DNA of 64,000 nt from Yamagishiella unicocca. Lineage: Eukaryota; Chlorophyta; Chlorophyceae; Chlamydomonadales; Volvocaceae. A program made the translations under genes and the position numbers. Under the pieces are notes generated by a model. The model worked only from the letters and a program-made list of their open reading frames with translations, did not search any database and was not told the DNA's origin. Numbering within the stretch: position 1 is the first letter of the stretch; each line of letters begins with the position of its first letter. Shown here one piece after another: positions 55,237-64,000 of the stretch. The stretch lies in assembly GCA_003116995.1 (NCBI GenBank), contig BDSL01000001.1, positions 558,001-622,000 of the forward strand. The letters are read 5' to 3'.

Positions 55237-58200
55237 TCAGACCTTGTCCGCTCCCCCGCCGCCCGGAAGCCGACCCGCCGCTGGTGCCGAGCCGCCGATG
55301 CGGTCGGCTGCGCAATCGCCTGTCCCCTTCGAAGTGCCGTTCGCATCCGCTGACTTGTCCACTGCGCTGCCCTCTGGACGTGAATTGGCGCCGCGATTGC
55401 GACGGACGCTGGCTGAATGTTTGCGCCCGAATAAGAAGCTGCGGGTGTACCCACTGCTTGCGCTGCCCGGGCCGTTACCGTCACCCGCGCGCGCCGCCTC
55501 GGTCTTTTGCGACAGCAGCATCACCGTCATGATAGCGTAGCCGGTACGAGTGCCCACGTAGTTGGTTGTCGCCAGGACTGTACGGCGAGTGACAGGGCCA
55601 CCGCAGGCACGACAGGCGGGTGGTAAGCTCAAAGGGACAGCCCACGCGGGCGGATGCGTCTTTCGGTCATGCGCCACAGGCTGCCCTTGCGGACCGGCGT
55701 ACCGCTGCTGTTGCGACGAACTGCTGGTTGGTAGGCTGATGCTTGGCCTGCCGCACACTACACCGTGGTAGGCGGCGATCAATACCGGTAGTCGGGCGAT
55801 TTCTTGTTATAAATGTTTGGCCACACTTGCGCAAGAGATCTAGCTTACCATGTGTCTTGATTGCGGTCACCATTACCCAAATGAACCCAGATGGTCCAGG
55901 TTACATCAAACGAGGCAGCCGTGGGGCACAGGGCGCCGACCCCAATCCACCCAACCGGCAATGTGCCCTGCCCTTCATTTTTGCGCCTGGCCAGGCCCCC
56001 CACGCATCCCCTTAAGACTCATCGCGCCTCACCATATGACCGGCCATGCTCCTCTTAGCTTGTTAGTGAGCAGCCGGGCCTGCGTCGCCGTCGCTGCGGT
56101 CTACTGTATTATCCGCACTCACAACCCGTACTCACCCAAGAACATGGCTTGTGCGATGAGGAAGAGCATGCATCCGAACGAAAGGTAGTCCACGTTGAGC
56201 CCCCCCCAGATGCCACACAGGTCGGTCAGCTGGCTGCCGCACACGCGATCCGTCAGGCCGATGCTCGACAGATCCACGCAAACGTCGTCCAGGAACGCGA
56301 GCCCGAGAAAAGCCCTGTCCAAGAGCCGCGCGCGCAACAGGGTGGCATCAAGAGAAAATGGTAGGAACACGAAGATCGAAATGAATTGCCGTGTCAAACC
56401 TGGTCACAAGAGCTTGGCTACTCTCGGCGCGGCGGCCGCACGCTTCGCCCAGGCTTTGACACTCACGATTTAACGGCGAAGAAGCAGGCCTCCGTCATGC
56501 CGTACCGGGCTACCCAGAGCAACATTCCAAACGCGAACATCAGCATGGTGACATTCATTTCCATGACCTGTGTGGCAGGTGCAGCAACGTTGCGACGTGG
56601 AGTAAGCCAAGCGAGTACTCTCCAGGTGTAACCACGCAGCAAGCAAGCTAAAAGTCGTCTAGTTAAGGGGCACCGACCCATGCGCAGTATGTAAGCCGTG
56701 GTTGTCAGTTGTCTGGCGGATGCGGGACAGCAGTGGCGCCGCTGATGTGACATGCGACAAGCAACAAGCCGTGCCATGCCGGCTGTGTGTGGAAAGGGCT
56801 TGTCACTCATGCGAACGAGGTACATACCGGTACGTTTCGGGTTTTAGGGTTTGAAACCTCCCCCACGCCGCCCCCCACCCACCAGAAGGCCGACCAGCAC
56901 CGCCTGCGCCGTCCACGACTGACGGACAGCCCACAGCCGTTTCTGCACAGTCTGCGGACCGCATGCGCACACCTGCAAGCAGCCAGTGCGGCACACGGCT
57001 CCTCAGTGTGCGATCGGAGGTAGGTCAGGTACATCCATCCTTCGATTTTGCGTTTCGAAAGGAAGCGTTTTTCCTCCATAAGTAGCTGAGCAGGTCGGGG
57101 CCGCACCTCTCTGGACAAGGGTCGCACCCACAAGCTTGTGATGGTGATGGCCACGTGGATTACCCCGAACACAGCGAACGCGGCGGTGATGGCCGTACCA
57201 ACAACCTGGCGATGAAATGCCAGAAGAAGGTAAGGACAAGGTGGACAAGGCAGCACTTGCATTGCCACCAAAACGGCATACATAGCAGCGCGATCGCAAC
57301 CGATGCTCCGAATTCCCCTCCGACAGGTGCCGGGTTTGCCAGATCGCCACCCTTGCATACCACCATACTCCAAGCATTGCGCACGCGCTCGGCACGCGCA
57401 TACATGTGGCCAATGGGCAAAAGAGCCGAACATATCGAGGACGAGGCGCCAATGAAAAGGCAGGGTCGCAGCTACTTGCTGCTCACCTTCCATATGCTGA
57501 GCCTCACGATGCTGTTGAGCGCCGCCACGCAATCGTAGACGCCAATGACGCCCAGCACCAGCCCTGCTATGTAGAGTGCGATGCCGACGAATACCCAAAC
57601 GGCCATGCTGCGGGAGGTGTGGGCGAGGGCGCGGAGTGCAGACGTGGGTAGCTCACGTAGCAGTCACACGGTCCGTAATTGAGGGACCATCGGGGCCGTG
57701 CACGTGCCCAGGCGGATGCTGCGCGGCCACGGACCATCAGGGACAGGCTACGCAGCTGTGGATCACAGGTATGGCACGACTCATGGCGTGAACAGCACGC
57801 GGGGCGGGGCCCAGCAGCAGGAGCAGCAGCCCGCACTTGGCGGCCGCTGATGAATGCGCGCGCACACCCCCAACGGCCATCTCAGTGCGCCTCAGCGCCC
57901 CAGCCCGCCCATCAGCCAAGGCCGACGGGTCCGCGCTGCACGCGGGTGCACGGTGGTGCACCCTCCACATCCACCTGACGCGCGCGCGCCGCCCCTGCCT
58001 GCGTAGGACACACTTGCACGACACCGCACGCCTCCAAACGTAGGAAATGTATTTACGTGCGGCAAATGTGCGCTTGCATCCTCAAGCAAAATCGTCATGA
58101 TGTAGGGTCGAGAAACGCCCGCAGGGAAGCATACTCACAAGTACGGCTGCATGACACTGGCGTGATATGCGCGCAGGATTGCTCTGTGCGACAGCATCAT

Positions 58201-61200
58201 GGCGGTCATGCGTGACTTGCTGGCGCCAGCTCCCAGCACGCCGCTGCCCGCCTCCGGCTGCGCAGCGTCCGGGGGCGGCGCTTTCAAGTCGCCAGCCACT
58301 GCGCCGCCTTCGCCTGCTGCCTTCGTCGCCAGCTTGGGTCCTTCGGGCACTGCTGGCGGCTCCGTCGCCGGCGACGGCTCCGCCGATGCCGCCGTGCCCG
58401 CCAGTGGCTCCTGTTGTTGTACACAATCCGCATGTACACAATTCGCACAGCCAGGACACGCAGGGTGAGTCTTCTGGGGCGCACAGCCAGGTTGTGGGCC
58501 GGGTACCGGCTTGGGATAACGGGTTCCGGAGCGCGCGACTGCAAAATCGACACATCGCACATCCACAGGAAAGCTGTTGGCGTCCCTGTTCGCCCCATTC
58601 TCATGCCACAACAGCACATACCTTTGATTCCGAGAACTAAGCCTCAAAAAGCAGCCCTGGCACGTCCCTGCCGTAGCTATTGTTCAGCATCCCCACCGGT
58701 GCCGTCCAGCCGCCCGATTCTTACCGTTTCAGGCTTCTCTGCCAGCTTGCGGTCTGACATCTCATCCGCAATCTCCTTGAGGACCGCCTTGTCGGCCCGC
58801 ACCAGCATCGCAGGGAGCACCATGGCGCATGCGACGATGGCGGAGAACAGCACCAGGCCCGTCATGACGCCCAGGTACTGCTTGAGGCTCAAGCGGCTGA
58901 CAGTGTTCATATTCTGGGAGGAGCGAGGGCGGAAAGGAGGTCCGGTGCGGTGGGGCCCCGCGCAAGGCGACGCCGACGTGGATTTCACTGGCAGCTTTAC
59001 AGAGGACGCATGCTCTATTGCCTGCTTGCAAGCCGCGGCCTGGAGTGACAAAGACGGGCGGCGGATACCCAAATGGGCTATGGTCCGGCCCGGTCCGCCT
59101 ACAAGAGGCCACACTGCCAGTCCCCAATCCGCATGGACCCAACACGCACCGAAACCGTGTCCGTGTAGGGTGCCTCCAGCGGACAGTAGCCGTCAAAGGT
59201 CAGGTTGAAGCGCCCAAACTGTGATATGGTGTACAGCGGCGACTCTCGCTCCATCTCCCAGCTGTACGAGAACGCCCGGCGCCACAGCGGCCCCGAAACC
59301 GTGTTACCCGACTGGACAGCTCTGCAGGCAGGGAGGTTGCACGCGGAACCGGTAGGCCAAGAGCACGGGGCAGGAAGACGCGTCGAGAGATCGCTACTGT
59401 GATTGCCTCCGGTTTGTTTTGTACGGGGCAGTGGACAGACGCCTCAGCTGCGCTGCGCTGGGTTGGTGGGGTTGGGCGGAGGCTGAGGAGGCGAACATGC
59501 GATCCCCGGCTGCGGGTGCATGAAATAACTGGGGGGACGCGTATAAACATTTGCGACGAGGCAGGGCTATCACCTCTACGATGAGCCCACCCACATGGAC
59601 ACACTGACACGACGGCGATTTGTTTGTTTGTGCCACTCACATCCAGTTGATCTCCTCGGGATTCCACCCCTTGGGCTTAATCAGCAGGTCCAAGATGAAG
59701 TATGCGGGGTTCTGGGTGGGGCAGGAACCCAGCCTGGTGAAATTGTCGTACAGACACGTGATGGTGCGACCTCCTGTCTGCGTGATAGTCCCTCCCCACA
59801 CGCCTGCAGCGGCAGCAGCACGACAGCAGCGGCAGCGAGAAGAGTCGGCGGTATGCAGTGCCGCCGGCACGTGCATGGTCAGGTGGGGTCTTGTTTGTTG
59901 CAGGGTTGGGCGCCCAGCCTGGGGTTGGGTGGCCCGGAGCGCGAGCACGGTAATGAGGGACGCATATCTGGGAATGTGCAACTGTGATCGTCTGTTTGAG
60001 CAGGCTATGGAGCCAGTACTTTGGGGCTTGTGGGTTGGGGATACTAGGTTGCTTCGGCGGAGTCCACACCGGCGACATACATACGTACGTACATACGTAC
60101 ATCTCCACACCTGGGAACATGGCCCAAGCGAACTCGCCGTCCTTCTGCTCATCGGTCATTTCCCCCGTGAATGGCAGGAACGCGGTGTTGTTCTGGTCGG
60201 GGTAGAATACCGGGCCCTGCTTGAAGCGGTCGCCCAAGTACAGCCCGTCCATATTGAGCAAGAAGTTGAGTCGGATCTGCGGACAAGCAAGCATAGCACC
60301 GTCAACGCCAGGTGGCAGCAGCGGCGTCAGCATCGGCGGTAGCCTCAGCCGGTGTCTGGTATTTAGTGACATCGAAACACCGAGCACAGCTGACGCCGCT
60401 GCGGCGCCGCGCACGACTGTCAGGCAAGGGCAGCCGGCCCGCACCGACCTTGGCGTACACGAACAGCGGCGTCTCCCAGGGCCAGTTTGCGTGAGACCCC
60501 AGCGCGGCATAGGTCACCAGCCGCCGGGTGCCTACTTCATCGACGTCGAAATGGCACTCGTCGGCCTTGCAGTCGAAGTCCGGCAGCCAGCCGTGCTGGC
60601 TGTACTGGGTGCGCTGGATGGCGCTGCTGGGGTCGTCGTTGAGCATGTCGTCCTCGCACACGTACACCTTGATGTGCTCCAGGTCCCCTGGCGCAAGGCG
60701 GCAGGCAGGGAGGGTCGAGAGGAGACCCGTGGGTCGACATATAGGAAAATGAAAGTCCCAGCAGAAGAGGTGCAGGCGGGTGGGGGGTTCAGCACCCAAG
60801 CGTGTCACAGGGACCCGTCGCGGATCCTATGTTATGAGTCCTGACCGGAGCGCGATGGGACGAAACACGAGTTGTGTGGAAGCGAAGGGCAGCGGCAGCG
60901 ATGGAAGCGGATGAAACGGGCGCACCTGCAGCCGCGCGACGGCGCATGTACCATACGTACCAACTGTGCATACCATATGCGCGACGACGCGCGTACCATA
61001 TGCGCTGACGGACACGCGCGCGCCCCGCCGCTAGTGGGTCGCGCGTGTTCAGCCGGTGCCTGCAGGGGGCCTAGGCAAGAAAGCAGCCAACCCCACCAGC
61101 ACCCCCCTGCCCACCTTCGTGCGCGCCGTCCGCACACATAAAGTACTCCACGCCCTGCTTGCGCCCGTCCACCTGTTGCGAAGGGCCCAGCCGCAGGGTA

Positions 61201-63388
61201 CACGTTGGGCAGGGGTGGCCAACGGATGGGAGCTAGGCTCCGCAGCATATCAGTCGGGAGGGCAGGGGCAGGGGGCCGGACCTTTGGCGACAAGTGCGAG
61301 CCAGAGCAACGCCCAACATGCAGGGGGCGGGGAGCCACCAGCGCCCTAGCAGAAAGGGGAACATACCAGGTCCCCAGCAGTGCGGGGAACCGCCAGGTCC
61401 CCAGCTAGGTGCGTGAGGGGCTCCGGGGCTGCATCACCGCATGCGGTCGCACCTGCGTTGCAACCAGCTGGTTGCTGCACCCGTTCCAGGGGTACCAGTA
61501 GTGGTAGGTGTAGACGTAGGCGTTGGGGATGATGTCGCCCGTCTCCTCGTCGTACGGCCGGAAGACTGAGGCGAGTCATGAGGTCACGAGGGGCATCGGC
61601 GGCATCGGCACACGGAACACGGGTCTCAGGTATAATACTCGTCGTCGTGCTGGAGGCGGGGCAGAGAGGAAACCAGCGAACCGACACGGGAAGCGACCCA
61701 TGCAGAAAAGGAGCGAGGAAACACGCGGACCGAGCTGGAATGAGAGGACCGAGCGGGGTAAGGTGGCGCCTGGGCGCACTTGGACCGGCAGCGCACATCG
61801 AGCGCCTGGCTTGGCTGCTCCCCGCTGCCCCCACTGTCAGGACTGCTGCTAGCTGAGCTCGCAAGCACCAGCTCGTCCCGACTACCGCGCTTCCAATCAC
61901 ATCCGCACGTTAATCTGCATGTCCAGCCCAGCCCCCGCCCGCCCATTGGGGGCCATCAGTCCATGTCCCCCTCCCTCCCCTCTCTCCCTTCCAGCTGTCT
62001 ATCCACCATCCCCAGCTCCATCCCCAGCCTCCTCCCCCTCCTCCCCCCTCCTCTCACCTGTCGTTTTCATATCAACGGTTTTCACGCCACCCCCCTCTCA
62101 CCCCCCTTCCTCGAAATCCCCCCCTCCACCCCCTCAGCCCTCTCACCCGTGTACCAGACCTTCCCGGTCAGCCGGCCGTTCACCATGGGGTCCATGACCG
62201 CCTTGCGCAGGAGGGTGGGGCCGTCGTCTGTATCAAACGTGACCTGCACGACGGCACGACACGCACGACGCGACAGCGGCGGCGGCGTGGAGTCGCGACT
62301 GATGGACAGCACTGACTTGGGTGCCGCGACGTACAGCGTGGTGGGTATGACCTGCCCCCAAACTGGCCTGCCTGGCGCAGCTCCCCCGGCATTGGCATCG
62401 GTCCGTCGCGGCGCTCTGGCAGCAGCCGTGTGAGTCCGACAGGTCCATGTGGACCCACGCGGACGGTATTTTGGGTTCACATGACAGACTGGGAGTCTGT
62501 GGTTTCGATACGGGGATGTGCCCTCCGAGTCGTCGTGGGATCGGCTGATCCGTCCCGTGGGTCGTCGTCTCCCACAGTGTCAGCAAGGAGGCGCCTGGTC
62601 TCACCCACGCGACCCACCTGTTTACTGGTCTGGTTGAAGGATGGCACCGTCAACCTCGAGGCAAAGTAACCCTGCGCAGATAGGTACTCGGCGGTGGCCT
62701 CGTTGTCCACAACGCCCCTGGGTACTGTGATGCGGTGCTTTGACAGGGGCCTCCATGTGCGCGTGTTGTAGCTCACAGCCTGTACGACACATAAGGCGCA
62801 CGTAAGGCCAGTTTCAAAGGTAAGCAGTCCACCGCATCCAACGTGATTGTGGCTGCTACCCTTTTAACTTCGCAGGTTGCTTGGGTTCCAGAGTTGTACT
62901 TTCAGCCAACCCGTATACCAGTAGCCCTCGTCCCGCGTCTGCCTCACCTCATCGAGCCAGTGCACAGGATTTGTCAGCCAGGACTCGTCCAGGGGGTGCT
63001 GCGGCCGCAAGGGCAGTCAGGGTACGGATGAGACAGGCTGGGGTAGAGTTTTAGCTGTGCCGAGTGTACACCTTACTTGATACAGTATGGGCGCGAACTT
63101 CCATCCGAGCTTTGAGGCGGTGTCGCGGCTGACAGGAGTGCGCGGCGTGGGGCAAAGCGGCGGCGGGCGAAAGTCGGGCTTCTTCGCCAGGGTGCAGCCT
63201 CCCTTTCCTCTTGCGACGACGGTTGACTCCCAGTCGTAATTGGTAACGTATGGCTTCCGCATAAGTTCGCTTACTTCGGTGCTGGCCATCACACCGTTTT
63301 GCGACCGTGCAAGCAGCAGCAGCAACAGCGGGAGTGACAAGGTCGCCAACTGGCGACACAAGCCGCTCCATAAGTGAGAGATCGCCAT
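55237..63388 (-). CDS. VPS62-like lumenal domain protein with about six membrane helices
   Basis: Seventeen exons: 63388..63077, 62999..62949, 62779..62618, 62243..62147, 61565..61453, 61172..61115, 60687..60449, 60276..60111, 59803..59641, 59321..59150, 58913..58725, 58473..58139, 57607..57487, 57205..57107, 56567..56467, 56314..56136 and 55577..55237. Phases agree, giving 965 residues. A signal peptide (LSLPLLLLLLARS) leads. The domain contains YTYHYWYPWNGCSNQ, the spliced CADGAHEGDLEHIKVYVCED, TQYSQHGWLPDF, VTYAALGSHANWPW and GVWGG, the pattern of VPS62/DUF946 proteins. Hydrophobic helices follow: GVMTGLVLFSAIVACAMVL, VFVGIALYIAGLVLGVIGV, AITAAFAVFGVIHVAITI, LMFAFGMLLWVARYGM, FGCMLFLIAQAMFL and GYAIMTVMLL. 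Yeast VPS62 affects vacuolar sorting; here function is unknown, with a secretory or endomembrane location inferred. The joins at 60449 (GTCGGT donor), 58725/58473 and 57107 are least certain. Confidence 0.78.
60076..60102. repeat. (ACAT/ACGT)n microsatellite in intron 8
   Basis: ACATACATACGTACGTACAT-type tetranucleotides lie only about 10 bp inside the intron that follows exon 8 of the VPS62-like gene. Confidence 0.85.
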
Positions 63389-64000
63389 CGCCACAGAGCC
63401 TCAGATTCGTCAACGGTAACCGTTTGAGCTCGTATCATTTAGAGATAGCGCACGCTGTCCGAGCTGATGTCACTCAGCCTCACTCCCCATGGGTGTACAT
63501 AACCGAGAGGAAAGAGTAACCTGCAATAAATTGTGATCAATTTTAACGAATTGTTTGCTAGCCATATTGCTGACGTCAATTAAACCACGCTCCAACACAG
63601 ACATTGTGTCGCGTTCAAACTGTGCTCAAGGGTGATCATCCAATCATTATACCGAGCGTGGATAATCTAAATGATGCTAACCTTCATGTCCGATGTCGTG
63701 GCGTAGCGGAGTAGCTGGAGAACTTTGGTAGGGCTGACAGGGTTATGAACAAGCCTTGTATTGTATTATTGATATAAACTTAGGACGAAGCGGCCACCGC
63801 CGTGGGGAAGGAAGCGCTTTCATGTCGGAACGTAATGCATTTTCATCATTGGATTTCTATCCATGCCGGTACGATACTTCCGTACATTCCTTTTCCGCAC
63901 ACCACAGGCTCGCCACCCGCCTTGCAACTACCGCTGGGTAAAACCTTATGGGACCCCAGCCATAATCTTCTCGCGGCCTCGACTAGATGCGTCGCCATTC
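63389..64000. other. 5' flank of the VPS62-like gene
   Basis: Non-coding, AT-richer sequence holding the promoter of the minus-strand gene. No unambiguous TATA box or other gene was recognised. Short open frames here lack motifs. Confidence 0.5.

Overview
The window looks like nuclear DNA of a volvocine/chlamydomonad green alga. Genes are split into many short exons by GT-AG introns of roughly 75 bp to 1.2 kb. Exons are GC-rich with C/G at third positions, TGTAA polyadenylation motifs lie behind several stops, minisatellites are common in introns, and there is an H3-H4 gene pair of the volvocine type. No prokaryotic, organellar, tRNA or rRNA signal was seen. All exon structures were built by hand from splice sites, phase agreement and protein-family resemblance. 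No database was searched.

Layout. 1-2649 (+): 3' part of an expansin-like wall protein gene. 3959-7172 (+): a three-RRM CELF/Bruno-type RNA-binding protein, probably the counterpart of Chlamydomonas CHLAMY1 subunit C3. 8831-11882 (+): a RETICULATA-related (DUF3411) plastid membrane protein. About 12.7-14.2 kb: gene-poor DNA with a possible decayed element and an orphan exon. 14224-26255 (+): a very large receptor-type class III nucleotide cyclase with a periplasmic-binding-protein-like ectodomain, one membrane span and two cyclase-like domains, each broken by a long low-complexity insert. 26.3-30.0 kb: microsatellites, two minisatellites and an unexplained long open frame between two convergent genes. 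30016-40088 (-): a giant TKL-type protein kinase. 41841-47751 (-): a CobW/COG0523 GTPase with a His-rich metal loop and a decarboxylase-like C-terminal tail. 48076-50772 (-): an RsmE-type rRNA m3U methyltransferase with an organelle-targeting N-terminus. 51578-52748: divergent histone H4 (-) and H3 (+) genes with 3' hairpins. 55237-63388 (-): a secreted or lumenal VPS62-like domain joined to about six membrane helices.

The genes do not form a pathway. They are neighbouring single genes with separate roles: wall loosening, RNA control, plastid biogenesis, signalling, metal handling, organellar ribosome maturation, chromatin and membrane trafficking. The most unusual items are the cyclase, the CobW fusion and the VPS62-multispan protein. 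A recurring theme is tandem repeats placed in introns, several with periods divisible by three that read in frame from the preceding exon.
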